Assembly: GCA_963082975.1 (NCBI GenBank)
Contig: OY720347.1
Span: forward strand, 10,770,225 to 10,834,224
DNA: 64,000 nucleotides
Origin: Labia minor
Lineage: Eukaryota; Arthropoda; Insecta; Dermaptera; Spongiphoridae
Direction of reading: 5' to 3'
The notes below the pieces were generated by a model. That model saw nothing but the letters and a program-made list of their open reading frames with translations, was not told where the DNA came from and did not search any database. Each line of letters starts with the position of its first letter. Position 1 is the first letter of the stretch. Shown in pieces: positions 22,755 to 34,128 of this stretch. Made by a program: the position numbers and the translations under genes.

Positions 22755-22890
22755 TTTAAAATATTATTTTAAAATAAATATTTTTAGTTTTATTTCGAAA
22801 TTAAATAAATATTTTAAAAATATTTTAAATATAAAAAAATACCAATTAAAAAATATATATACTTATCTTATCTTATTATACTACCAAAAA
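22755..22890. repeat. Dispersed repeat shared with 53827-53910
   Basis: TTTTATTTCGAAATTAAATA and flanking AAATATTATT and ATACCAATTAAAAAA blocks match 53827-53910 over about 85 bp. 22301-22754 before it is AT-rich with nothing recognised. Confidence 0.6.
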
Positions 22891-23104
22891 AAAACATCCA
22901 ACCTATCAACCCAAAATCCCGATATTAACTCTTGGTCACACAGACACTAAGACACAGAATCCCAAAAATATTCCCACCTAAATAATCTCTTGAAAATGGC
23001 GTCAAAATGGGTGCCTAAACGTCGAGAAAACAATCTCATAAAAATACGTGATTATATCCCTGATAAATCTAATAGTAATATATTAATATATATGTATACA
23101 TATA

Positions 23105-23270
23105 TATACAATATGTATACATATATATTAATATATTTATATATTTGTATTTTTGAAATATTAAACCGTTCTAAGGATTTTTTTGAAATTCTCACCAATT
23201 AATTTTTATAAAGAAAAATAAATATATACAATTTTTGCTAGTATAAGGATAAGATATTAAATTTAAAATA
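23105..23270 (-). mobile_element. Family D fragment
   Basis: AAACCGTTCTAAGGATTTTT, TTTGAAATTCTCACC and TTTATAAAGAAAAAT match family D in the reverse sense; the ACAATTTTTGCTAGTATA end module follows in the forward sense, so the copy is rearranged. 22900-23100 is unassigned mixed DNA and 23271-23655 is AT-rich with nothing recognised. Confidence 0.5.
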
Positions 23271-23655
23271 AGTAATTTTTATCTTTTCATCGGGGTCACA
23301 CATTTTGCATATTTTATGATTAACATTTATTAACACATTTTTTTATAAATTTTCATGAATGGATAATATACGAAATTATACTACTCTCGTATATATTCAG
23401 AAATATATAGATATCTCTAAATGAATATGTAAATTAATTAAAATTCTTTGAAAAATGATAAAAAAATTCCAATTTTTCCAATATAAAATAATGTGCAAGT
23501 TATCAAAATTGAATTTGTCCATATAAGTTTGATTAAAAAAAATGGTCTTCTCTCCTAGACAAAACTCTTAAAAATACAATAGAACAAATTTTAAGTAAAT
23601 TTATGAGATTTTCAATGAGTAAAAAAAAACAAACAAGGGATGATATTAAAAAAAA

Positions 23656-23936
23656 CCTCTGACTTTGTACGTCTTACGCAAGGACAACGCCTATCAAGTC
23701 GGTTATATCAATGAGGTGTCCTATGATCAGTAGAACGGGTCCTCTCAACCTTTACCTTGATAATCTTGATCGGAGGCGCTACCAAGTAGCTTTTCCCCAA
23801 TGTGGTTCCCGGAGGCTGGGTTGACTCCATCCTATAGACCCAAGCAAGGGAAATTCCCTTGCCAGGCCCGGGACTTGAACCCGGGACAATGTGAATGTGA
23901 GGCAGGTTCGTTACCCGCACACCCAATGGCGCCTCT
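23656..23936 (-). mobile_element. SINE family S1, full length
   Basis: On the minus strand: head GGCGCCATTGGGTGTGCGGG, B-box GGGTTCAAGTCC, body GCCTCCGGGAACCACATTGG and AAGCTACTTGGTAGCGCC, end GTAAGACGTACAAAGTCAG then a T run on that strand. It is the best-preserved copy with 37142-37437. Confidence 0.85.
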
Positions 23937-24059
23937 AGGGATGACATTCATGGGATATATCAATTTTTTAAGATTTTACTTAAGACTTTAAGATTAGTCT
24001 TTTGTCAAAAATTAATTGAGCCAATCAGAAATAAGCCAAAGCCATTAAGTAATTAGATT

Positions 24060-24545
24060 AGCAGGTGAGTTGTTGTGAAAGTAAAAGAACAACAAAAAGC
24101 GACAACAACAACACAGTATATAACAATAATAATAACAACACTGGTGAACTTTTTTTTTTCTTCAATGAATGAATCAATTAATAATAAATTATCTCCATCC
24201 AATGATAAATGCTTTGTTTTGTTTTTTTTTAATACAACACAACAAAATGATGAATGAATAAAAATCAAATTGAAAAAAAAGTGTTAATAGACATTCCCAG
24301 TGTGTCTTTGTTTTCTCTGTCATACCAAGCGAGGGTGGGGGAGTCTCTCTTTCTCTCTCTCTTTTATTTTTCAATTCACAAACCATTCAAAGGTGATTTT
24401 CACATTTAATTTCAATTAAATAGAATATCATTATTCATTTATTCTAGAAGTGCCGAACGATTATTTCAATAATATATTAACTCTTTGACAGGGACAGTTG
24501 TAGGAATGTGGTTGCTGTGGAAAAGAAATTTTCAGTACAGTACAG
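24060..24545. other. Non-repeat block with simple-sequence tracts
   Basis: Contains CAACAAAAAGCGACAACAAC, AATAATAATAACAACAC, CTCTCTTTCTCTCTCTC and near its end TGTGGTTGCTGTGG, a run of two Runx-like TGTGGT-type sites. No convincing reading frame. 24546-24966 is AT-rich with nothing recognised. Confidence 0.3.
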
Positions 24546-24962
24546 TAGTCCACAATAACATTATTTTAAATAATTAAAAAGGTAAAAATAAAAAAAACAT
24601 AATTTAAATGTTGATTAAGTATAATAATACAATAATATTAATAATAATAATATATGTATAATATTTAATCTACATAAAATATAAACGATGGAGTTTATTA
24701 TAAAATTAGATCTTTTTAAATAAAGTTTTAAATAAGGTTTATAGATTTGTAAGAATAGCATATTTTAAATTTAAAATTTCATGTAATATAATTCAAAAAC
24801 ATTTCATTCATATAAATTTCCAATTATTAAGTCAATTTGAAAAAAATTATGTATTTTTAGGGAAAGTAGTGACTCAAAATTTTACTACATTTTTTATTTA
24901 TCAAAAAAAAAAAATATTAGATATAGCTAAATTTATCAAAATTAAGAAAGAAAAAAAAAGAA

Positions 24963-24993
<31 letters not shown>

Positions 24994-25184
24994 CTAGCTG
25001 CTCCGAGCGCCTTCGGCGCTCTCCACACCTAGACGGGGCCTCCGCCCCCTGTACCCCCCGAGTGGTACATAGTATTTGGTTAAGAGTAGTAAAAGGTTTT
25101 CATCCATTTTGTTTCAATCAGTATTTTGCATAAAACATATATCAGTAATTAGTAATCAGTATATTAATTATATATATTATTATT

Positions 25185-25440
25185 GTATATGTTATATCTA
25201 TCTATCTCTGTGACTCTAAGGAACTCGAAAGTTCTTGGCCGCAGCAACCACATTTCTCCAAGTGTCCCTATCTTGAGCCCTTGTCCCATCTCTCTTACGT
25301 CCCTTCCTACGCGTCCATGGTCTTCCAAGCGGACGTTTTCCAATCGGTCTCCGCACCGTTTTCCAATCCAATATCTTTTTCCTCTCCCATTCTAGCCACG
25401 TCCGCTGCCTATCGCAGCTTTTTCGCTTTTATAACCCTAA
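25185..25440 (-). pseudogene. LINE 3' end fragment
   Basis: The minus strand encodes broken pieces such as RPLGRPWT and RDTWRNVVAAAKNF, then GTTCCTTAGAGTCACAGAG and (GATA)n. This is the C-terminal end and 3' tail of the same LINE as at 38446. Confidence 0.7.
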
Positions 25441-25679
25441 CTATTTCTGAAGATGCATAGAAGTCATGCAATGCAAGGAATATTTTAATATCATTTTAAA
25501 TGAATGAATGAATGAAAATTCAAATTTTATATAGTCTTTTATATATGTTTATTTATGCAGAAAAAATTAATTGACATAATTATTAATTTAATAAAATAAA
25601 ATAATTTAATAAAATATTAAAATAATTAAAATTAATAAATTTGTAAAAAAAATATATAACACTTAAAAATAAAATGTGC

Positions 25680-25760
25680 CTTTGCAAGTTTCGAACTGAG
25701 GGGGCAAAGTCATAAGATGACGCGCTAACTGGTTTACCCACGGACCAGTATTGTTTGCAT
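25680..25760 (-). repeat. tRNA-like segment
   Basis: The minus strand contains GGTCCGTGGGTAAACCAG, TTAGCGCGTCATCTTATGAC and a B-box-like AGTTCGAAACTTG. Stems do not pair well enough for a functional tRNA; it looks like a SINE head or tRNA relic. Confidence 0.4.
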
Positions 25761-26196
25761 GTTTCCTATTAGGATATATATAAGAAGTCAAATTATCGCC
25801 ACCAGCGCCTCTATGATCTAGCATTGCACCTAAACTAATTTTAATTAAATTCCACCCCCTGGACACACCTTACCAATTAGCGGTTTTATAAAAGAAGTCT
25901 GACATGCCCTGAGACCTACTGAATATGCATAACAAATTTCATAAGAATCGGTCCAGCCGTTTCGGAGGAGTATCATTTCAAAGTTTTGTGACACGAGAAT
26001 TTTATATATAAGATATATAAAGAATTACTAAATTTTAATATTTTTATAATTTTTATATATTAAATTTAAAATTTATCTTTTATTATAAAATAGGTTTGCA
26101 TAATAATTGTGCTTTATTTTTAGAGATTTTGGGATTTATGTCCATTTTATTGTAATATAGTTTATGATCGGGCAGATTTCTGAAATAATATAACAG

Positions 26197-26395
26197 GAGT
26201 GGGCACACTTGGTGATACTTAGAGCCATATTGAAAAATCGAAAATGTTTAAGAGCCTGATCGCAAAAACATTTTATCTTTTTTTTTACATACATATAAAA
26301 TAAATAAGAACTTTTTCTTAGTTTGAGCTTTAAATTTGTAAAATTTGGCAACACATTTTGAAAATGTCGCGGCACAGTGGTTGAGAATCACTGAT
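26197..26395. mobile_element. Probable hAT-type non-autonomous element
   Basis: Left end CAGGAGTGGGCACACTTGG and right end GGTTGAGAATCACTG are typical hAT terminal sequences, although they are not good complements of each other. The interior AGCCTGATCGCAAAA and a following T run are shared with 40760-40800, 41447-41480 and 54293-54320. Confidence 0.55.
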
Positions 26396-26619
26396 CTAAT
26401 CGAACTTGGTGAGGATTGATTGATCATTCAATCATCGACTACTATATAAATTTGCAAGTTTTCCTACTTTAACCATTTTTCTATCATCTGTAAATAATAA
26501 TTTATCAAACCTGATTTTCAAAAAAAAAAAACAAATTTAAAAATTATAATAAGATTGAATTATGATAAAATTATGATTTTTCTTTTTTAAAAATTAATTA
26601 ATTAAAGAAAAATAAACCT

Positions 26620-26775
26620 CTATGATGGTAATCAAGTGGTTAAAATAAAATTTCTTCCATTTATTGGTGTAAAAGTCAATATACGCCCACCTATCCATTA
26701 TAATCTTTTCATTTCACCTTTATTAAGAAGAGATACCAATTAAATAATTTACTTATCACTTCTTACATTTACAGA
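26620..26775. other. Non-repeat block with a motif shared with 38061-38102
   Basis: 26717-26759 matches 38061-38102 over about 43 bp (TATTAAGAAG, CCAATTAAA, ATTTACTT, TCAC in order). Both lie in GC-richer non-TE DNA. Confidence 0.4.
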
Positions 26776-27282
26776 ACAAAAAAAAAAACAAAAATACACA
26801 CACGAAATCTCTAATTATTAAAAAGATAGTAATATAGATAATTATAGATTAAAGACGGAACCATATGATTTTTAATTTTTCAGAATGTAGGTTTGTTGGT
26901 ATATTAATATAAATTTTGAACTTAATTTAATTCCACACATTTCCTAACTTACAGAAATTTTTATTATTTCCAAACTATTAAAAGGGAATAATTTGAATTA
27001 TAAAGTATAATAATTATTATATAAATATTATATATTACAATTGTATTTATAATTAAATCATAATTTGATTAAAGCAGGAAAAATAAGAAATAGGACTTGA
27101 AGTTGGCAACACAACATACATATATAGAAAGCATTTAAAAGTAAAAATAAATATTTTTTAAATACTTATATAAATAGGTATTTATAATTTTATATTTCTT
27201 CAATTATGCTGTATCTATATTTTTTTCTTAAAAAATCTGATGATTTTGTCATGAACGAATATATCAAGTTTATGTTTCTTTT

Positions 27283-28113
27283 TAATCCATTGGTGACCAA
27301 ATTTTTTCTTTTAATTTTTTTTCAGTTTTTCATTAGATATCATGTAGATAAATATAGAAAAAAATATATTTTTACAAAAAAATATTTTTGAAAGGGTTTT
27401 TGGTGTATAAAAATAAATGTTCCCATTTAGGAACGCTGGTCATTCAAGGAAGTAAAATAAAGAAATGCATTTATAAAACATCAAATTATTTTATAGAATT
27501 ATAAAAAATTATAAATATCAAATTATGTTTTTGACCAAAATATCGTACCATTTTTCATCGATTTTTCAGAAAATATTTCAAATTTCATGAAAAATTATTA
27601 TCACAAATCTACTTAATTACTTAATTTACATTTCTTATTTTGATTAGGTTTATATTTATATTGTGTGACTAACTAAAAAAATATAAAGGTTGATCATGCC
27701 ATCCAAAATAAATAAAATAAAAATCTTTATGCTATAGCCAAAAGACCAGCGTTCCCAAATGGAAACAATTTATTTTTTGATGTTTTGTAATTTTCAAATG
27801 AAAATTTTTTATTTATTTGAACTAATTATAACTACATAGTAAATAAAAAGAAATTTATAAAAATAATCAAACAAGAATACTTTATCATGAATTTACATAT
27901 GTTTAAAAATCACAATTACTAATTTTTCAAATTTTTTATGTTTTTGCAATCAAGTACTAATAACTGCTGTAGATATCAAATATACTTTTAAAACAAAAGT
28001 TAGATTATAACATGATTACACTAGCACATTTGGTGTCAAATTTAACAGTTTAACAAACGCTATTTAGATTTTTTTCTGTTGTTCCCATTTGGGAACACTG
28101 GCTACAAATGGGT
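27283..28113. mobile_element. Possible piggyBac-type non-autonomous element
   Basis: Left TTAATCCATTGGTGACCA (27282-27299) and right TGGCTACAAATGGGTTAA (28096-28113) are inverted repeats ending at TTAA. Internal copies of TTCCCATTTGGGAAC-like palindromes occur at 27419-27434, 27752-27768 and 28082-28096, next to CTGG or CCAG. There is no transposase frame. The TTAA ends and subterminal repeats are suggestive, not decisive. Confidence 0.45.
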
Positions 28114-28581
28114 TAATTTTACTATTAAAACAAAGAAAAAAATACTTACGTAAGTATATTTAATGACAGTGAAAGAATAGTATATTATGTTAGTCAAAAT
28201 ATACATTTCTTAAATATAATATATATATATATTTATTGTGATTTACTTAAAAAAACAATAAATTATAAAATATTTTTTTTTGTCAGTAGGTATATTATTT
28301 TCTAACATTTTAACAAGTGGTTGTTACTAACACCAGGAAGTGAATTTTATTTTACCATAAGCGCAATCAATTATTAAATTAAAATCCTCCGGACCAGATT
28401 TTTTTTTTTTTAATAATTTCATTTTATAATTATTGATTAGTAATTTTATTGTAAATTAAATTTTAATATAAAATTATTAATATCAAGAAAAAAAAATTGT
28501 GATTTACTTATATTATGATTTCTTATTAAAATATTTTGTTTCATCTCAAATTTTAAATCTTTATAAAATAATTATCTTTTT

Positions 28582-29777
28582 ACTATCTCGCCAGAGATAG
28601 TATTGCGATCACGAAAAATTTCGATGTTGAGATTTTGACGTTTTTATACGTTTTGAAGGTTCATGAATCATTTTCACTGTGTGTCTATGTATGTAACCAA
28701 GATTGAGCTAGAATGATGAAATTTCATACATGGGCATTATTCAAAATTCATAGTTTTCTATCAACTTTTGACAAATGTAGCTCAACCGGAAGAGGGTCAT
28801 TACCTACAACGATTTTTTTTTACCGACCGACGATAGTAAGGGAGGTATTGTTTTCACACCAAATTTCACATGTGGAGATTTTTTCATATCTCCACGAATC
28901 ATGCATTTTCTTAACAGAAAAAAGTATTTTTAGCATGATGTCTGTCCGTCTGTCCGTCCGTCCGTCTGTCCGTCCGTATAGATGTGTACAGCCTGAACGG
29001 CTTAACGGATTTTGATGAAATTTGGTATATTTACTTAATGCATCAGTGGGATGAATTGATCAACTTTTGGTGAAAATCCGGAAACCGGAAGTGGTAGTAT
29101 TAGCGATCGACGATAAGAAGGGAAGGGTTATTTTCGCACTAAATTTCACATAAGGAGATTTTTTTACATATCACCACGAATGTATTGATTTTATCCTCGG
29201 GAAAAATCATCTTCATTATGTTTATCTTAATTTAAAATTATATGACGTCACCCAGCCCTTCATGACGTCACAGCCTCGGGTAACGCCGGGTAACGCCGGC
29301 TACTTCAGCTATATATTATAAATAAAATAAAATTAAAAAAATTTATGTTATATCCATTTCTGTTTTTTATTACATTAATAGATATATTAAAATTATTTGA
29401 AATTGTTTCTGTAGCTGGAAATTAATTTATTTCAAACCGTCGGTCGGTTCGGACCTGGCCACAGGTCAACTTATCTTCTAAAGTGACCGTAAAAATAAAG
29501 ATATATATTTGATAATTTTTCACATGATTAATAATTGTATAAAACTGCTATATATAGAATTTCAGCTTGAATCGCTGAAAATACCAGAATTAAATTTTAA
29601 ACACTGCAAATCTCACGCGCCAAAACGTGACGTGGTGCCATCAACAAAAAGCTAAACATGCGCTGGTTTAATAAATATTATTTATTAATTTTAATTTATA
29701 ATTTAATTTAATTTAAATTAATATATGTTATTTAATCCAATTCAAATTTGCGAGATAGTCGAGTGGAGACACTCCAG
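28582..29777 (+). mobile_element. HINE-A copy split by a HINE-B insertion
   Basis: The 5' part 28582-28820 starts ACTATCTCGCCAGAGATAGT and runs to GGTCATTACCTACAACG plus T run. The 3' part 29474-29777 resumes at CTTCTAAAGTGACCGTAAAA and ends with the 3' hairpin and CCAG. The interior between them is a HINE-B copy, inserted in the HINE-A poly-T tract that precedes CCTCTAAA. Confidence 0.9.
28822..29473 (+). mobile_element. HINE-B copy, near full length, nested in HINE-A
   Basis: 5' ACCGACCGACGATAGTAAGG; tandem GTCTGTCCGTCC-type units at 28941-28978; CGGAAACCGGAAG; paired ATGACGTCA sites; 3' inner repeat CGTCGGTCGGT (29440-29450) followed by the hairpin GACCTGGCCACAGGTC and AACTTA. Flanked by T on both sides. 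Confidence 0.9.
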
Positions 29778-29789
29778 ATTTTTTTTAAA

Positions 29790-30020
29790 TATTGTTTTGT
29801 TACACAATGTATTTAATTTTACAATTAACATTCCACTTAATTTCACACAAAATATATCACCTTGATGTATATTATATATTATGGGTTATCCTTCCAGAAA
29901 GAAAAAAGAAAATTTCAAAAAAATAAAAAAAATTAAAAACTCGAACCCAAAACAACGCAAACTCGAAAATCTAACAAAACAACAATTTCGAAACGACGCA
30001 AAATGAGGTATTCGTGTATG
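29790..30020 (-). mobile_element. Family M fragment
   Basis: AATATTGTTTTGTTACAC, CACTTAATTTCACACAAAAT, TATCCTTCCAGAAAGAAAAA and ACGACGCAAAATGAGGTATT are the reverse complement of 2940-3200. It directly follows the nested HINE stack. Confidence 0.65.
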
Positions 30021-30274
30021 ATTACATGAGCATCTATTAGAATTAAAAATAGAATAATAGAATTACATTGATCTGTTAAATTTGTGTTCGACTAATAAAT
30101 TCTAAATAAAATATCCATTAATGTCTTATCATTGTATTTTTTTTTGTTTAATTATTTTTTAGAAAGATGTGAAACCTTAAAAGACCGTTCAAGTTGAAAT
30201 ATTGAAATCATAATATTAGATTAACACGGAATATTTACATGTATTCTATTCTATTATTTTCAATCTATTATTTA

Positions 30275-30956
30275 TTTATTCATCAATATCCATTTTGACC
30301 CCTTCAAAGTAATTCAACACAGATATAATTAACTTATGCCAATTGTGGCAAAACGCTTTCTTTTCTTTTCTAGTCTCTTCAGTTTTTGGATTAGGAAAAA
30401 GTCACAGGGAGCCAAATCTGGTGAATACGGTGGTTGAGGCATGATTACGGTGTTGTTTTTGGCCAAAAAATCACGAACAAGGAATGATGTGTTCATTATC
30501 ATGATGCAGAATCCATGATTTGTTTTTCCACAATTCTGATCGTTTGAGCCGTATTGTTTCAAGCATAACTTCTTTGTAGTATTCCTTATTAACAGTACGA
30601 CCCATTGGAAAGAACTCATGATGCACCACGCCACCAGAAAACAGTGAGCAAAACCTTCACATTTGATCGAAATTGGCTTGCTTTTGTGATTGCTTAAAAA
30701 CATTTTTTTGAGACAAAGTAAACTCGCCGTTTTAAGTCCGCTGGAGCACTTTATTCCATTTTTAACGCAAAATGTAATACAGATTCATTAAAAAATCGAA
30801 GAACACACAAAAACGTGACTAACTTTTTCAGTTATGAAAAACATACTACTAATTCAAAATGGCTGATAATTTCAACATAACCAAAATAATTTTTGATAAT
30901 CGAATGTACACATTCCGTGAAAATTCAATATTCACCTTCCCTTTGAACAAACATCG
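30275..30956 (-). pseudogene. Internally deleted mariner-like transposon, family 2
   Basis: The minus strand encodes FLVRDFLAKNNTVIMPQ, PYSPDLAPCDFFLIQKLKR and an upstream piece VNKEYYKEVM-like with frame breaks, i.e. the region around the second and third catalytic acidic residues of a mariner transposase. The right end TTCCCTTTGAACAAACATCG matches the TIR of the copy at 19788. The N-terminal DNA-binding region is deleted and the frame is broken. Confidence 0.85.
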
Positions 30957-31672
30957 TAAAAATATTTCATTATTGTTCTTTAACAAAATATGTTTAACAA
31001 AATTCACTAAACAAACAAAAAAAAATAAATGAAAATTTTAAAAATTTATTGTATTTGTTATGTATAACTGGAATGATTAATTAAATTGGTTATTTTAAAA
31101 CATCAACATGATTGTATAAAGAATAAATCACTTGAACATTATACTTTAACCTATTATACCAAGAAAAAAAGAGGGAGGGGGTGGGGTTAATAAAATTATA
31201 ATATTATATAAATGTAGTGTTTTTAATTGCTAAGACTGATACACTTACATACTTTCTTGATAATTACCGTTCACTAAAAATGTCCATAATATTATTGTTT
31301 TATTATTAATTATTATTCCGTATCACTTTTAAGTGAACAACTTGAAAATATAGTGATGAGCTTTAATCAGTAATAGAAGATCTTTAGATAAATAATAAAA
31401 TACTTCTTTTTTTTTGTCTATTTTAAATATTTATTTAATTTTTTTTTTCTTCAAAAAGGATATCATTTTACAAATGATATCACTTTATGGTTAAATAACA
31501 TATACATCAACCACAACATCAACAACAACAATAATATTATTGGTAGTTTGAAGATGAGTTGTTATTTATTAGAATAGAAATAAAAATAGAGAGAATAGTA
31601 AAGAGTGTTGCTAAAAATGGTGCCGTTTCATTTATTCAGTAAAGATGAGTTGACAGTATTTTTTTATATTAT

Positions 31673-31905
31673 TTTATTTGATTTTTTTTTTTTTTTTTGA
31701 GTTGGTGTCAAGACATCTTAAGAATGTTTGCACGATTCAGAGAAAGAGAAGAAAAGTGGACTCTTCAACTGTAAGGCAAACAATCTTACAGGCTAGAGGC
31801 GATTTATTTGAGTGCATTTTTAAATCAAATCAATTAAATCCTTCAATTAGCGGCACTTTAACTCTTTTGTTTCGGAGAATCAACCTCTTGATTGATTTAT
31901 AGAAA
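31673..31905 (+). other. Open stretch, unassigned
   Basis: After an 18-nt T run, a frame of about 70 codons stays open (SRHLKNVCTIQRKRRKVDS near its start) and composition is more mixed than nearby. No domain is recognised and no splice partner found; it may be part of an undiagnosed transposon or chance. 30957-31672 is AT-rich with nothing recognised. Confidence 0.25.
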
Positions 31906-32082
31906 TAAAATGAATATATATATATATATATATATGAAATTAAATAGTGTTTATTTTTTTTTTTTTTTGTTAAAAATAGGTATTTTATTTATAGGATTTA
32001 TATCTTTGGTTATAATGAGATTTTGTTATAAAACAATTCTAAATGTTAATTGTAAAAATACCTTTATTAACCTTCAAAACAC

Positions 32083-32215
32083 TCTCCACTAGCCACAACC
32101 CACTTCTGACAACGTTCGTATAACGCTTGAAAACTGTTGGAGAAGTCTTCATGTGAAATCTTTCGCAGAACAACGTTCAGGCCTGCAGGATACCAGAAAT
32201 CACTGAACTTCTTTG
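32083..32215 (-). pseudogene. Mariner-like transposase C-terminal fragment
   Basis: The minus strand reads ISHEDFSNSFQALYERCQKW then VVASGECFEG and a stop, the usual end of mariner transposases. Family 3, inverted relative to 32400-32755. Confidence 0.7.
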
Positions 32216-32399
32216 TAATCGATTATTTATTATTCCTCCATCTTCTATAATATAAAAACATTCCTTTTATTTTATTTCCAAATGTTTAAATAAAAATTAA
32301 TAATTAAATAAATATTAAATATATATAATTTAGTATATAAAATACCAGAATTATTAGTAGTAGTGTTATTATTTTTTTTCCATATATATATATATATAT

Positions 32400-32755
32400 A
32401 CCAGCAGGATACCAGAAATCACTAAACGTGTACTTGAGATGCTAACAAAAGATCGGCGATTGACGCTGAGACTAATAGCCGAAGAATTGGGTATTAGTAA
32501 AGACAGAGTAAGTAGTGTTTTCTGGTGTCCTGCTTGTGGATTGCCGGCCTGAACGTTGTGACGCCTACTCTGAAAACGATTCCACATCAAGACTTCTCCA
32601 ACAGTTTTCAAGCGTTATACGAACTTTGTCAGAAGTGTTTTGTGGCTAGTGGAGAGTTTTTTGAAGGTTAATAAAGGTATTTACAATTAACATTGTCTTT
32701 TTAATGTTTTTATCAAACCATTCACCGAACTTTTTAGACACACCTCGTATATATA
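32400..32755 (+). pseudogene. Internally deleted mariner-like element, family 3
   Basis: The plus strand reads ITKRVLEMLTKDRRLTLRLI and AEELGISKDRV, the HTH segment of a mariner transposase. After a deletion and frame change it passes directly to SNSFQALYELCQKC and a GEFFEG end. The 3' TIR is AACTTTTTAGACACACCTCG next to TA (32735-32757). Confidence 0.8.
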
Positions 32756-33280
32756 AGTTTCTTATAGTGTGTCTTCTTCTCAGTTTGGCTGTTTGGAAAC
32801 ATCTATTTGCCATAATACAGGGTAAACATTAGTAGACCATTTAATAGATTTTTTTTTATCAAATTAGGCTATTTAATTTCTCTATTTCATTGTTAAGCAA
32901 TCCAAAAGAGGTACTTCTTGATATTTATCGATAACTCGTTCACAATTTGAATTTAAAAAGCTTATTTTGATAAAAAATCTATCAAATAGTTAACTACTGG
33001 TACGTTTATTCTAATCTAATTATGAGGAATTAAGTTTATCTATATGATTTTTTTAATTTGAGTTTTGTATATATAAAGTGATTTTTTTTAAGTAAATACA
33101 AAAAGAATATACATATGTAGATTAGAAATTTTTATTGAAGTTTTGGGATTTTTAGGATAATTACCTGGGAATTCTGATTCTAAATGAAAACTGTATTTTT
33201 CTTCTATTTTACCTTAATTAAAGAAAAACAAAGCATGACTTATCTTTAAAAAAATTATTTTATTATATTAACTAAGAGAA

Positions 33281-33560
33281 GTGCCACAGAGTAGGAGGTA
33301 GCGTAGCTGGCTTACATTCTCGTAGTCCCGGGTTCAAGTCCTCGCCCTAGTAAGGAAATTTCTCTAGCTGGGGTCTTTGGGACCTCAGCTCAGCCTCAGG
33401 AATCTAAATTGCGAAGTTTCTTGATGAAAAGTAGCGCCTCCGATCAAGAAAATCAAGATAAAGGTTGATAGGACACGTTCTAGCGATCATAGAACACCTA
33501 ATTAATATAACCAACTTGATAGGCGTTGTCCATGCGTAGGACGTACAAAAGTCAGAGGTT
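33281..33560 (+). mobile_element. SINE family S1, full length
   Basis: Head GTGCCACAGAGTAGGAGG, B-box GGGTTCAAGTCC (33331-33342), body and 3' end GTAGGACGTACAAAAGTCAG followed by a T run. 32758-33280 before it is AT-rich with nothing recognised. Confidence 0.85.
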
Positions 33561-34128
33561 TTTTTTTAAATATTTATTAATATATTTAAAGTTTAGAATA
33601 TGCAATATTTGTGTAAATTCAATTCCTTATTGCTAGAATAATAAAGTAACAAGATATTCGAACTTAAATTCTTTTTAGTATGTTTGTTTGTGTGTGTGTG
33701 TGTGATGTTTCTCTCCATTTGGACATCCATTAATATTCAATGATTGTTTCGCATAAATGGATATGAATTTCAGTTGTTAAAAAACAGTTTTCTCTCTCTT
33801 TCTTGTATATATATTTACATAGCTAAAAAATTTATTTTTTCCCATTATTTTCTTATTATTTCAATATTTGTTTTAAAAATCCAGAAGCTTTTGTTAATGA
33901 AGTAACTTTGGGTAAAAAAGTTGATTGATTCATTACAGATTTTACTCACCCTCTTCTATCTTATTATAGTGCCTACATAGTATAATGATTTTAAAATTAG
34001 ATGATTATTGAATTTGAATTTGAAACACACACAAACAGTTTTTGTTGTTTGTTTTTTTTAAATTAAATATTAATAAATTATTTTTATTAATTAATTTTGA
34101 TAAATGATTTAATTAAGGGAATCCTTTT
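33561..34128. other. AT-rich DNA with (GT)n
   Basis: A (GT)n run lies at 33688-33704. No gene or bounded repeat. Confidence 0.5.

Larger units (their letters stand above)
24967..26015 (+). mobile_element. Family C composite element
   Basis: After an (AT)n run (24967-24993) it starts ACTAGCTGCTCCGAGCGCC with the hairpin GAGCGCCTTCGGCGCTC. A GC-rich segment GGGGCCTCCGCCCCCTGTAC follows. It ends near 25942-26010 with GGTCCAGCCGTTTCGGAGG and GACACGAGAATTTTATATA, a 3' end style seen in insect Helitron-like repeats. Inside lie a reversed LINE tail (25185-25440) and a tRNA-like segment (25680-25760). The GC-rich 5' module recurs inverted at 63145-63225. Confidence 0.55.

Noticed and set aside
25680..25760. 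Functional tRNA gene
   Set aside because: Same reasons: B-box-like motif without a proper cloverleaf.
28941..28978. Independent tandem repeat with CGTCC units
   Set aside because: It is a constant internal feature of every HINE-B copy, not a separate satellite.
31678..32092. Protein-coding gene
   Set aside because: Frames begin in a poly-T run, end in (AT)n or T-rich sequence and show no recognisable domain or splice partners.
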